From: Lojkania enalia
Taxonomy: Eukaryota; Ascomycota; Dothideomycetes; Pleosporales
Reading direction: 5' to 3'
DNA length: 64,000 nucleotides
NCBI GenBank assembly: GCA_010094045.1
Contig: ML986628.1
Coordinates: 62,001-126,000 of the forward strand
The notes under the pieces are model-generated. The model worked only from the letters and a program-made list of their open reading frames with translations. It had not been told where the DNA came from and made no database searches. The translations under genes and the position numbers were made by a program. Shown piece after piece: positions 32,717-45,036 of the stretch (positions within the stretch are counted from its first letter, which is position 1; every line of letters starts with the position of its first letter).

Positions 32717-34932
32717 ACGTATCTTATAAGCGAGCGGCCTATACAAGCGAGCGGTCCACCCTATCAACTTTTTCAACCTTTATATACGTATAGCTTAACA
32801 ACTAAGTAATATAATAGTAATTTACAACTTGCGCGATTATTCTATAGAAACCTCTATATCCTTCTAGTATATACGAGAATTATGCCTAGTCTTACTACAG
32901 CAGCTACAGCGCGCTTTATACTATCCGCTCGTATCTAATTACACCCCAAATTAGCGTATTATAGCCCGAGTTTCCTCCTCATCATCCTTTTCAGCAATAA
33001 TTATCTCTCCTTATACTTTTATTAGGGTCCCTTACGCTTAAATCTGCCTTTTTTTCCGCTGTTTCTATTTTGTTACTACTTTATTCGCTTCTTAAAGGCT
33101 GACGATTTCATTGCGTATTAACCCGATCTAATATATCGCTTTTATAGAGCCTTTCTTAAGCTAATTTAGCTTCTTAATAATAGAAGCTAGCGAAGAACTT
33201 ATATCCCTTTAAATCCGATTACAAATTAATATTAATTAAACTTCTAGCTTGCGCGTATTACTTAGTATTTTTACTTCTTATAGGGTATTATCTTATACTA
33301 GCAGTATTAGCGTACGAAGCTTTATATTAAGCTTTAAAAGTACCGCTTCTAGATTAAATAGGACTAGACCAGCTCCTTAAAAGCTTGTATAGATATTATC
33401 CTTTATAATTAATATATTAAAAGCAGCTTTAAAGGCTGAAAAGAACTTAAGTTTTATAATATAGTTGATATAATTGTGTACTAAGACTGAGATCTAATTT
33501 CTATATATACGCTTTAATAGTAAGAAACAGCCTATATCTAGTAGCTACAATAGGTGTAATAAATAAGCTAGTATATAGAGTAGAATAATACCCTATTCCT
33601 CGCAGAGTTTCTGGAAATTAAGCGAGTTATAGCTGTTATAACTATTAAAGATTAGTAGTCGACGCGCGCCTACTATACGATCCCTTATATACCTATAAAA
33701 GTGCTTTAACTACTTAATACCGAGTTTATTTATTGTCTAGCCGTTCTTACTAACTGTAATAGCCTAGTTCTTAGGTATATTATTACCTTCGTACTAGGTA
33801 AAGAGATGGTAGTAGCTAGCGATAATAATAAAAGGTGGGAGCGTCCAGCTAGTAGTATTAATCCCCTAAATTACTAAAATCCATTTATAATTACCTAATT
33901 AAATTGCCTTTAATTGATTATATCTCTCTATACCTATAACAACTAGTTGTAACGAGATAACGCCTATTCGAAAGCCAGATTCGTTAAAGTTGTATATATC
34001 CTTATCTATAATACTATACTTCTCCTTAGTATGCTATACAAACTTAAACTAGCCTTTAATTACTTTAGAATCTTCGTATAGAGTTCTCTAGCAATTATAA
34101 GGCCGATTTAGGCGNNNNNNNNNNCCTAGTTCTTAGGTATATTATTACCTTCGTACTAGGTAAAGAGATGGTAGTAGCTAGCGATAATAATAAAAGGTGG
34201 GAGCGTCCAGCTAGTAGTATTAATCCCCTAAATTACTAAAATCCATTTATAATTACCTAATTAAATTGCCTTTAATTGATTATATCTCTCTATACCTATA
34301 ACAACTAGTTGTAACGAGATAACGCCTATTCGAAAGCCAGATTCGTTAAAGTTGTATATATCCTTATCTATAATACTATACTTCTCCTTAGTATGCTATA
34401 CAAACTTAAACTAGCCTTTAATTACTTTAGAATCTTCGTATAGAGTTCTCTAGCAATTATAAGGCCGATTTAGGCGTGTCTTAAGCTTAGGAGTGCGTCT
34501 AACAAAGTTCCTAGGCTAATATATACTAATCTAGCCTATACTATACTTAGTAAGTAAGCTATTAGCTATATTTTATACAGTAGTTAAAGTAGGCGCAAAT
34601 CCTCGCGAATCTAGGTTAAGTATATATTAGATAATAACCTCCTCTTTAGGTTTTGTTAGTCTCTTCGAGTTAGGCTTATAATTATACTATAAGCAGATTC
34701 CGGCGTATTATTAGTATACAGTTATTTAAATTATATTAAATATTAAAGCAGCACGTCTTTCGCTATTTATTTAGCCTCTTTTAGTAGCTGAGAGGGTTAA
34801 GTTTACTTAATTCTCGTTTTAGGCTGTATTCTTATTATTTCGTCGTTATATTATTATTAAAAGCTTAGGTGTCGCGTTTTAGTAATAGGATAGACCGCTC
34901 GCTTATATAGGCCGCTTACTTATAAGGTACGT
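32717..34932 (-). mobile_element. Fot1/pogo-like transposon PogoA2 (contains gap 2)
   Basis: Second copy of PogoA with TA at 32715-32716 and 34933-34934. Apparent length 2216 bp; subtracting the 352-bp duplicate and the 10 Ns gives exactly 1854 bp, identical to PogoA1. The minus-strand transposase is colinear with PogoA1 but its CCHC knuckle is more mutated. Inserted into the transposase gene of PogoB2. Confidence 0.9.
34115..34124. other. Assembly gap 2 (10 N) with 352-bp flanking duplicate
   Basis: 33763-34114 recurs directly after the gap as 34125-34476 with no difference seen. PogoA1 has this segment once. Confidence 0.95.
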
Positions 34933-36363
34933 TAAAGAATAAAATAAAAGAATTTAGAAGTTATTAATATATAGTTTAAGCTCGTATAGGATATAATTGT
35001 AAAATATAGTATATATAATAATAATATCTACAACTTTAATAAAATAGGCTTTTAGATAGGTGTTATTAATACTATAAAAGTTATTATAGGTTTAGAATGT
35101 TATATAAAGTCTACTCTTATATAGCTAGATAATTACGAGTAGGTTATAGTTATCTAGAGTATCTATACTACTATATATACGACCCTACTATTTATTATTT
35201 ATAAAGGACGCGTCTATATCTTTATATAGTATAAAGAAGTAGGTATACTATATAATTGGAAAATTTTAGTCTCTAAGAACAGCTGGACAAATAACACGTT
35301 TAGTCTTAAGTAGCTAAAGTACTTTAATAAGTATATAAAGATACGTTAGGTAGAGTTATATAAGCTACTTATTTTAGACGGTTATAAAAGCTACCTTAAC
35401 TAGGAATTTAAAGATTATTACCTTATATAAAAGATTCTAATACTTTATATACCTTCTTATTTATTATATATACTTTAGCCTCTTAATATAGTTTACTTTT
35501 TACTATTAAAGCTAAAGTACTTATAGTATATATAAGACTTAGCGCGCCGACGCGTCTACTATATTAATAAAGAAGGCTTCCTTCCAGCCTTTAAGAACGC
35601 GTTTTTTAACGTATTTACGTATAAGAACTATTAAAAGGCCTTTAAAGTAATAGGAATTATTCTTTTAAACGCGCAGGTTATATTAAATTACCTTAATATA
35701 TAACTATATACTCTACTAGAACTACTTCTATAAAAAGACTTCTAGTAGTCTAAAACTCTAAGTAATATATATAAATTTAGGTTACAATTAATACTTATAC
35801 AAAAGTCCTTTATACAATTACTAAAAGAGGTATAAGAAGAATTCTTACAGCTTATAAAAGGTGCTAAGTTAATACTATATTAGAATATACTTCTTTAAGC
35901 TTATAACTCTAAGCTTAAAAGGTAATTAGAAGAAGTAACTAAGCGTAAAACGCGTAAAAGAAAGTATATTTAATATAGTAGTATAGTATTATATAGTAAG
36001 GAATCTTTATATATAGCTGCTAAAGTATCTATAGGTTCTTAGCCTTTTAAGAAAACTTGTAGTACTGATACTTAAGAAAGAGCTTAACTAGCTTAACGCT
36101 ACTATAGTAACTATAGTAAGACTGGATATAACGTTTATACGTGTTAAAAGGATAGTAGAGAAAATTCTAAATTAGATAAAAGTATATTATATATAGAATC
36201 TCTTATTAGTATTAAGTAAATTAACTTTTTATATATAGTATTTGTTACGCTAAAAAAAGTAGCCGCTTTAATAGTTTAGCCGCTTCGATAGTAGAATATA
36301 TTATAAGATTATTTAGTTAAGAGATATATAGTTAACTAGATATATAATTTAAGCTTATATATA

Positions 36364-39300
36364 ATATACCTTATAAGCGAGCGGCCTATATAAGCGAGCA
36401 GCCTATATAAGCAAGCGGTCTACTCTATTAACTTTTTTAACCTTTATATACGTATAGCTTAATAACTAAATAATATAATAGTAATTTACAACTTATACGA
36501 TTATTCTATAGAAACCTCTATATTCTTCTAGTATATATAAGAATTATATTTAGTTTTACTACAGTAGCTATAGTATACTTTATACTATCTACTTATATTT
36601 AATTACACCTTAAATTAGTATATTATAGCTCGAGTTTCCTTCTTATTATTCTTTTTAGTAATAATTATCTCTTCTTATACTTTTATTAGGGTCTCTTATA
36701 TTTAAATCTACCTTTTTTTCTACTATTTCCATTTTATTACTACTTTATTTACTTCTTAAAGGCTGACGATTTTATTATATATTAACCTAATCTAATATAT
36801 TACTTTTATAGAGCTTTTCTTAAGCTAATTTAGTTTCTTAATAATAGAAGCTAGTAAAGAACTTATATCTCTTTAAATTTAATTATAAGTTAATATTAAT
36901 TAAGCTTCTAGCTCGTATATATTACTTAGTATTTTTACTTTCTATAAGATATTATTTTATACTAGCGGTATTAGTATATAAAGCTTTATATTAAGCTTTA
37001 AAAATACCGCTTCTAAATTAAATAGAACTAAACTAGCTTCTTAAAAGCTTATATAAATATTATCCTTTATAATTAATATATTAAAAACAGTTTTAAAAGC
37101 TAGAAAGAACTTAAATTTTATAATATAGTTAATATAATTATATACTAAGACTAAGATCTAATTTCTATATATATATTTTAATAGTAAAAAATAGCCTATA
37201 TCTAGTAGCTATAATAGGTATAATAAATAAGCTAGTATATAGAATAGAATAATACTTTATTCCTCATAGAGTTTCTGGAAATTAAGTAAGTTATAGCTAT
37301 TATAGCTATTAAAGATTAGTAGTTAATATATACCTATTATATAATCTCTTATATATTTATAAAAGTATTTTAACTACTTAATACTAAGTTTATTTATTAT
37401 CTAGCTATTTTTACTAACTATAATAGCCTAGTTTTTAGATATATTATCACTTTTATACTAGATAAAAAGATAGTAGTAGCTAGTAATAATAATAAAGGGT
37501 AGGAGTATTTAACTAGTAATATTAATCTTCTAAATTACTAAAATCTATTTATAATTATCTAATTAAATTACCTTTAGTTAATTATATCTCTCTATACTTA
37601 TAATAACTAGTTATAATAAGATAACACCTATTTAAAAGCTAGATTTATTAAAGTTATATATATCTTTATTTATAATATTATACTTCTTTTTAGTATATTA
37701 TATAAGTTTAAACTAGCCTTTAATTACCTTAGAATCTTTATATAGAGTTCTCTAGTAATTATAAGGCTAATTTAGGCGTGTTTTAAATTTAGAAGTATAT
37801 TTAATAAAGTTTCTAAGCTAATATATACTAATCTAACCTATACTACGCTTAGTAAATAAGCTATTAGCTATATCTTATATAGTAGCTAAAGTAGGTGTAA
37901 ATTCTTATAAATCTAGGTTAAGTATATATTAAATAATAACCTCCTCTTTAGGTTTTATTAGTCTCTTTAAGTTAGGCTTATAATTATACTATAAGCGGAT
38001 TCTAGTAATATATAGTATAAGCAAGCTAATTACCTAAGCGAGCTGATTATAATACTAAAACCATACTAAAATCGCAACTACTTTTCGCAAAATATTATAC
38101 TTTCTTATATTCTATTATACTATATAGTATAGTAGCCTATTCTTCTATATTTATAGTATTATTTTTATACTTTTACAAGTTATATCTAACCTTACTATAC
38201 TATTTATAGTACCTTTAAGTTAGCTAGTCTCTATTAACACGCGCCTTCTTTCTACTTTTCTTTCTATTAGTATAAGTACTAAACTCTTTTAGAGTAGTTA
38301 ATTAAGTATCTTTTTTAATTATTAAGTTACCTTTCTTCTATATATACTTTCTTTTATATAATTAATATTATATAGCGGCTTTATTAGCTGTTTAAAGTTT
38401 AGTAATCTAAGTATATAATAGTACGTTTTTATATATTATATATATAATACCCTTTATAAACTATTTAAATACTTCTACTATTAAAGTAGATAAGCTATCT
38501 AGATACTTTTAAACTCTTAATTAAATATATATAGATTAAAACCTAAATTTAATAGAATTATTTAGTATTTTTAACTTTTAAAGAGTATTTTTAACTATAA
38601 AAAGTATTAATATATATAGTTAAACTTTAAGCTTTAATAGTACTATATCTAAATTAAATAGAACTAGACTAGCACCTTAAAAGCTATTTAGAATATTACT
38701 CTTCGTAATTACTATATTAAAAGCTACTTTAAAGTAGAGTAAGAACTCGATTTTTATAATATAGTTAATATAACTATATATTAGCTACTCGACTTAACAC
38801 CTATATATAGTTTTTAAAGGCGAGAAATAACTTATATCTAGTAGCTATAATAGGTGCGATAAATATAGAGGTATATAGAGAGTAATAATATTCTTTTCCT
38901 TATAGAGCTGCCTAAATTTAAGTAAGTTGTAGCTCTTATAGCTATTAAAAATTAGTAATTAATATATACTAATAGTATAATTTTATATATATATATTAAA
39001 GTACTTTAACTATTTAATACTAATATTATTTATTATCCAGCTATTATTAATAACCTATATAGCCTAGGTTAGTAGAATATTATCTTCTTTATACTATATA
39101 GAGAGGTAGTAGATACTTATAAAGATAATAAAAAGTAGTATTACCTATCCTATCGTATTAATACTCTAGATAACTATAGTCTACTTATAATTATCTAGCT
39201 AGAGCTACTTTAGTCGATTCTATCTCTTAAAGCTAGTAACTACTACTTCTATTAATATTACACCTATTATAAAGCCTAATTTATTAAAGTTGTATATATT

Positions 39301-40108
39301 TTCGTTAATAATACTATATTTAGCCTTTATATTCTATATAAGGTAGAACTAGCCTCCTATAACCTTAGGATCCTTATATTTAACTCTTAAATAGTCGTAC
39401 TTTTAATTAAATTTAACCTTAAGCTTAGGTATATATTTAATAAAGTTCTCTACCTAGTTCTTTCTAATCTAGCTAGTAGAGCGTATAGCTAGTAGTAAAT
39501 TAGCTATATCTTAAATAGTAGTAAGCTGTAGTAGAAATTCTCTTATATCTAGATCTAGTATATACTAAACAATCACCTACTCTTTAATCTTATTAAGCTT
39601 TATTAAATTAGGCCGGCAATCGCGTTGTAGAGCTGTTTCTCGCTTTTATATACTAAGTATACTTTAGAAGATATTATAGATTAATATAACGTAATATATA
39701 GTTAGTATTATATCTTATTAAAGAGCTTAAAGTATAAGCTATATTCTAGCTTCTCTCTAAATTAATTCTACAGTTGTTAGTTATAGTATAATACTATAAA
39801 GTATAATTATCGCGATTTTAGTAGAGTCTTAGTATTATAATTAGCTCGTTTAGGTGATTAGCTCGCTTGCGCTATACGTTATATTATTAGTATATAGTCG
39901 TTTAAATCGTGTTAAATATTAAAGTAGCACGTCTTTCGCTATTTATTTAGCCTCTTTTAGTAGCTGAGAAGGCTAAGTTTACTTGACTCTCGTTTTAGGC
40001 TATATTCTTATTGTTTCGTCGTTGCATTGTTGTTGAAAGCTCAGGTGTCACGTTTTGGTAATGGGGTGGACCGCTCACTTGTATGGGCCGCTCGCTTGTA
40101 AGGTACGT
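36364..40108 (-). mobile_element. Fot1/pogo-like transposon PogoA3, interrupted by PogoD1
   Basis: TA at 36362-36363 and 40109-40110. Without PogoD1 and its TA it is 1871 bp, which is 1854 plus 17: its left terminal repeat has three copies of the 17-bp AAGCGAGCGG-type module instead of two. RIP is extreme on the left, while the right 220 bp (39888-40108), next to the P450 gene, is almost untouched and shows the transposase start ATG (40025-40027) reading MQRRNNKNIA. The transposase is on the minus strand and full of stops. Confidence 0.9.
38008..39879 (-). mobile_element. Fot1/pogo-like transposon PogoD1 (1872 bp, RIPped)
   Basis: Terminal repeats ATATATAGTATAAGCAAGCT (left) and the complement ACGTATAGCGCAAGCGAGCT (right); all differences are transitions. 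TA at 38006-38007 and 39880-39881. Each end holds two 17-bp modules around AAGCGAGCTAATTA. The minus-strand interior resembles pogo transposases (for example the RIPped YNFDE region around 39280 and the TTAAATTAGGCCGGCAATCG region near 39610). Inserted in PogoA3. Confidence 0.86.
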
Positions 40109-40173
40109 TATTAACTCTTATAAATCTATAATATAGTTTCTCTTCTATTTAATATCTCTTTTTTTCTATTATA

Positions 40174-41895
40174 CTATATTCTCTTAATTAAATATACACT
40201 ATCGAAAGCTGCACGGTCAGATGGCAAAGGTTTCCTCAAGTCTTGATATGCCTCTTTGTTTTCTAGGTCCCATCCTTTACATTCGCCTAGCCTCTCGCAT
40301 AATGCACCAGCTAAAAGAGCGATCATTTTGAGCCCAAAGCCTTGCGTTGCACTTTGACCTGCTGGGCAGGATTCAGCAAACGGCATAAAGCCACGCTCTT
40401 CTTCGATCATCTTGATATCCTCATCCTTCTCTAAGCCCGAGTGAGTTCGAATATCAAGCCATCGTTCCGGTCGAAAACAAAGAGAATCGGGACCAAAAGC
40501 GTCCTCTGCATTGCTACGATGGCAGTATTCAATGTCTGCCTTCACATCATCTCCATCCTCCGTAAAGCGCCTGTTCACACGACGGGTTGGTGGATATAGG
40601 CGCAAAGCTTCTTTCACGATGTCGCGGACGCAAAACCCGCGAACGCCAGACGTAGTAGGAGCTCCCTTGAATTTCTCCCTTGAAGTATTGTTGATGTACT
40701 CTTCGAGTGTCTTGCACCAGATATTGGCATTCTCCGCATTTCGGAAACGAAGTTCGATTACACATGCCAAAACCACCCGCCACATGGTCTCGTATGCTGG
40801 GAGTAGCCAGTTCATGGGATTTGTTTCTGGATTCAGTGGATCGGTCTCGTCGGCTTTATCGGCATTCTCGGACGCACATACTGCTATAAGAGCTTTGTGA
40901 ATACCCGCGTTCGACGGCGAGCTCCATTCTAGGAGTGGCTTTGTCTTGTCTTTGGATAAAATCCATAGGTCATTGATTCTCTGTCCAATCAAGATAAGGT
41001 ATTCTGTCAAACGCTCAGAACTGATGGCGTTGCCAGGAGCGTTAAAGAGAAATCGTAGCGACACCTTCAGCGCAACCACGCGAACAAGGTCGACAATTCT
41101 AAGCTTTTCGCCTGGCTGCGATAAAAGTTCATCTACTGAACGTCGTGCTAATTCTCTCAGCATGCTCCAGTCACCATCTTTCTCCTTATATGTCTCCCCA
41201 TCAATTTTAATTATGCTTTGCATTTTCTGCCTGGATTCATTGACGAATTTTGCATGCACATGCAAGTCTCTAGTGGTGAAGGCGTTCGCAATACCAAAAA
41301 CTATCTCTAGGCGTTCATTCGGACGGGCGCGGCTGGCCTGTCTCTCATCCCACTTCTGTAACTTCTCTTGACCAACAGGTGTGAATTTGATAACTCCACG
41401 ATGTTCTTCTTTTGTGTTAGGCTGAATCGCTTCATTTGCGGTCTGCTTAGTCTTGCAATTCTTATAGGACTTAGTTTTCCAACATATTTTGTAAAGAACA
41501 TATGCCGTAAACCCCGCACCAAGCACGATATATAGTATAGCTTGGTAGATAGAGACTTTCTCTTGGACTCTCCTGTTGAGAGGGAATGGTTTATCGCAAG
41601 CCCATTTATCCGGCAGAGAAATCTCAGTACCTGCTGCAGAGGGATGGGCTGCATATTTTCTCTGCTCGATTTCTGCCTCCATGTAAAAGTCCCAGAACCC
41701 GTTAATATTGTGTATGTTGAAGGCCGGAGTAGACGTAGGGGAGGCTTCGTCATGTGTACTTCCTCGGAGAAGATGCAGAGGATTCATGCAAACTGCCGAG
41801 TTGATTTGCGCAGGAATATGAGGAAATCTCTGGGAGGGAATGAGACTAGGCTTAGAACTTGGGGCGTTCCTTTTGTAGTTATTTGGGGGAGTCAT
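40174..41895 (-). CDS. Divergent cytochrome P450-like protein, 573 aa
   Basis: Single intact exon, the only complete host gene in the central 59 kb. A long N-terminal extension (1-115) precedes one membrane segment at about 116-136 (AILYIVLGAGFTAYVLY), which would anchor it in the ER. P450 marks: I-helix-like PAYETMWR (366-373, acid-Thr kept), K-helix E-x-x-R as EALR (429-432), FRPERW (474-479), and a heme-loop Cys at 510 in FMPFAESCPAG. That loop departs from F-x-x-G-x-R-x-C-x-G: the Gly, Arg and last Gly are Phe, Glu and Ala. It may be catalytically unusual or decaying, though no stop is present. The ATG at 41893-41895 gives the longest frame; M37 is an alternative. The stop lies 65 bp from the end of PogoA3, and the last six codons are AT-rich. 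Substrate unknown; no cluster partners here. Confidence 0.75.
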   Translation of the reverse strand: MTPPNNYKRNAPSSKPSLIPSQRFPHIPAQINSAVCMNPLHLLRGSTHDEASPTSTPAFNIHNINGFWDFYMEAEIEQRKYAAHPSAAGTEISLPDKWACDKPFPLNRRVQEKVSIYQAILYIVLGAGFTAYVLYKICWKTKSYKNCKTKQTANEAIQPNTKEEHRGVIKFTPVGQEKLQKWDERQASRARPNERLEIVFGIANAFTTRDLHVHAKFVNESRQKMQSIIKIDGETYKEKDGDWSMLRELARRSVDELLSQPGEKLRIVDLVRVVALKVSLRFLFNAPGNAISSERLTEYLILIGQRINDLWILSKDKTKPLLEWSSPSNAGIHKALIAVCASENADKADETDPLNPETNPMNWLLPAYETMWRVVLACVIELRFRNAENANIWCKTLEEYINNTSREKFKGAPTTSGVRGFCVRDIVKEALRLYPPTRRVNRRFTEDGDDVKADIEYCHRSNAEDAFGPDSLCFRPERWLDIRTHSGLEKDEDIKMIEEERGFMPFAESCPAGQSATQGFGLKMIALLAGALCERLGECKGWDLENKEAYQDLRKPLPSDRAAFDSVYLIKRI

Positions 41896-43540
41896 TAACG
41901 GCGGCTGTCCTAGGTGCTCTGAAATAAGGAAAAGGTCGTATGAAATAATGTAGGGTTATCTGCATAGTGTGAGCAACGTAAAGCTATTCTGAGGGCAAAT
42001 TTACCTTCTGTATTCCTAGTGTAGTCAAAGTCGGAAAAAAAAAATGAAGAGATCTAGAAGTGAGGCGGCTCTAGTGAAAGTCCAATATATGGAGTGGGAG
42101 CAAGTATTGTGGTAGAGGATACCGCTCTGTCGGAACAAAGCAAAAGGTGGAAAAGAGGCGGAGCAATTTTGTAAGTGAACGAGATTGGCTTGCACTTTCT
42201 ACAGTTATAGCCCTCGGGTGATAGAAGATAAGATTCCGCTTACAGAAGGTAGAAATTAGCTGTTAAAGAGCGTACGAACTCTATCGGAATGAAAATTTGA
42301 AATAGAGGATCTGTTCAGATATGCAGTGGGAAGTAAGGTGTTGGTTGAATTGGCTTCGTGGTGCTGTGGCCGTGAGATGTAGGGCCATTTATACTACGCT
42401 AAGCCCAACCGGGAAGCAAACAAACCTCGTCGTGTGAGGTCTAGTAACTTCGAACCAACCTCTAACAGGATTAGTGATGAACTTGGCGACTACATAGTTG
42501 GACGCAAGTCTCTTGGAAAGAGCAGCATCCGATGGTGCGTCCGTTGGATGTAGACAAGCGAAACGGAGCCGCGTTCGAATACGGTGCTTTGCTAGAGATT
42601 CATGCAGAGGCTCGGCAATGTGTAGACAGCGACCTAACTCCTACACCTTCTACAGTAGCTTCTCCTCCTGTTTCTAAATCCTATGAGTAAGCTTGTAAAG
42701 CTTCTCGCTGTTCATCTCCTGCTAGCAAGCTCAGCAACGATTGATTGTGTGGCCATGAAGCCTTCAACTTTGTTGGAGGGTGGATATCGAGGTGATAGAC
42801 CTCACAAACATCGGCGTTTGTAGACTAGTTCCGATTAGGACTAGCTCTATTTAGATAGTCCTTCTTGGGAGCGCGCTCCACCAAGCAAGCAATAATCAAC
42901 ATGCTTCCTCCACTCTGTCTACCACAGCTCAACAAACTTGCCTCCAATGTGGATCAACGTTTTAAGGGCCTTCTCCAGCCTTGTTCGTCCCGCGTACATG
43001 CAAAAGCCAATAAATCGCATTTCCTCGATTCACAACCTGAAACGCTTTGTAGCCGACGGCATGGGCCTCGTTAGGTTTGAAGTCGATCACAGAGTCGTCG
43101 ATTGAGAGATGCCGACTGGGTTTCTAGTTCTTGCTGGCGCGCAGGCGTATGATTTGGTTCAGCCAACGTACGTGCCGATAGGTGTTAGCAAATTCGTACT
43201 TGTTACTTTAGGCAATTCGGCTTTCGATAATTCGAGCTCTATCAGAGAGTAGATTGAAGAGTTGGAGAGGTTTCATATCGATGTCTTCTGGCATGTTTAG
43301 CGTGCCATAATCGGGGCACTACTCGACCTACAACGGTTCGAACTCTAGATGCGGCCATGGAGGCTCATACGCGAGCGGATCGTCTGGGGATCTTTCTAAG
43401 GTTTCTTCCCACCCTCATGGCCCTTGGAAACCAACGAAGGATCAATACAGTCCATATTGAGAGCGGCGTTGTGGTGACCGTATAATAGTTGGACGTGGTG
43501 TTAATCCCCATTTAGTAAGGTTGTCGATATAGTCTTATAT
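41896..43540. other. Ordinary-composition island upstream of the P450-like gene
   Basis: 41896-42400 is the likely promoter region of the P450-like gene (divergent flank, a run of nine A near 42039, no second gene). From 42400 to 43540 there is no intact gene, only short frames. 42865-43074 is open on the plus strand but has no recognisable protein. A possible decayed coding stretch is listed separately. The switch to AT-rich sequence falls at about 43540. Confidence 0.5.
43109..43480 (+). pseudogene. Possible decayed coding remnant
   Basis: From an ATG at 43109 the frame reads MPTGFLVLAGAQAYDLVQ, then VPIGVSKFVLVTLGNSAFDN and, after a TAG, IEELERFHIDVFWHV, TAG, RAIIGALLDLQRFEL, TAG. The three stops are all TAG where Gln would fit, as after C-to-T. 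No family was recognised, and a chance open frame is possible. Confidence 0.3.
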
Positions 43541-45036
43541 GTAACATACTACTTTTAAAAAATGATATATAAAATATAATATATAACCTACTAAAAAAAT
43601 ATAAATAAAAGCTTATTAATAAAAATTAAGTTAACTATTTTATTAATATACTATCTATAAGAATCTAATATTTATTAAGTTAGTAAAAAAAAAGTATAAT
43701 ATATAGTATAAGCGAGCTAATTACCCAAGCGAGCTAATTATAATGCTAAAACCATACTAAAATCGTAACTACTTTTCGTAAAATATTATACTTTCTTATA
43801 TTCTATCGTATTATATAGTATAGTAGCCTATTCTTCTATATCTATAGTATTATTTTTATACGTCTATGAGTTATATCTAGCCTTACTATACTACCTATAG
43901 TACTTTTAAGTTAGCTGGTCTCTATTAATACACGCCTTCTTCCTACTTTTCTTCTTATTAGTATAAGCGCTAAAATCTTTTAAAGTAGTTAATTAAGCGT
44001 CTTCTTTAATTATTAGATTATCTTTCTTCTATATATACTTTCTTTTATATAATTAACGTTATATAGCAGCTTTATTAGCTACTTAAAACTTAATAACTTA
44101 AGTATATAATAGTATATTTTTATATATTATATATATAGTACTTTTTATAAACTATTTAAACGCTTCTACTATTAAAGTAGATAAGCTATTTAGATACCTT
44201 TAAACTCTTAATTAAATATATATAGATTAAGACCTAAATTTAATAGAATTACTTAGTATTTTTAACTCTTAAAGGGTATTTTTAACTATAAAAGATATTA
44301 GTATATATAGTTAAATTTTAAACTTTAATAGTATTATATCTAAATTAAATAGAACTAAACTAGTATCTTAAAAGCTATTTAGAATATTACTCTTTATAAT
44401 TACTATATTAAAAGCTGCTTTAAAATAGAATAAGAACTTAATTTTTATAATATAGTTAATATAATCGCGTATTAGCTACTTAACTTAGTACTTATATATA
44501 GTTTTTAAAGGCGAGAAATAACCTATATCTAGTAGCTGTAGTAGGTATAATAAATATAGAGGTATATAGAGAGTAATAATATTCTTTTTTTTATAGAGCT
44601 ACCTAAATTTAAATAAATTATAGCTCTTATAGCTATTAAAAATTAGTAATTAATATATACTAATAGTATAATCTTTTATATATATATTAAAGTACTTTAA
44701 CTACTTAATACTAATATTATTTATCGACGAAAAACTTCTATTATAAAGCTTAATTTATCGAAGTTATATATATTTTTATTAATAATACTATATTTAGCCT
44801 TTATATTCTATATAAGGTAGAACTAACCTCTTATAATCTTAGAATCTTTATATTTAGTTCTTAAATAGTTATACTTTTAATTAAATTTAACCTTAAGCTT
44901 AGGCGTATATTTAATAAAATTCTCTACTTAATTCTTTCTAATCTAACTAGTAGAGTATATAACTAGTAGTAAATTAGTTATATTTTAAATAGTAGTAAGC
45001 TATAATAGAAATTCTCTTATATTTAGATCTAGTATA

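Larger units (their letters stand above)
32241..36296 (+). mobile_element. Fot1/pogo-like transposon PogoB2, interrupted by PogoA2
   Basis: Inverted repeats TTCTACTATTAAAGCGGCTA (left) and the complement of TTCGATAGTAGAA (right), with TA on both sides. Removing PogoA2 and its TA leaves 1838 bp, against 1842 for PogoB1. The plus-strand transposase reads, with RIP stops: TIVQYIFNLNLQGFVPRLYK and KNWSKRFIAYINKLKIAFN before the insertion. After it come IYNFNKIGF*IGVI (first DDE region, Asp now Asn), WKILVSKNSWTNNTF, LLILDGYKSYLN with the second catalytic Asp kept, and RRRVYYINKEGFLPAFKNAF. Typical pogo order; about 1.8 kb. Confidence 0.87.

Noticed and set aside
2200..40100. Centromere or mitochondrial DNA as the reason for low GC
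   Set aside because: The AT-richness comes from transition-mutated transposons with clear terminal repeats and target duplications; no mitochondrial gene was seen.
40511..41898. Several plus-strand and minus-strand open frames of 60-150 codons
   Set aside because: They overlap the P450-like gene in other frames and have no motif.
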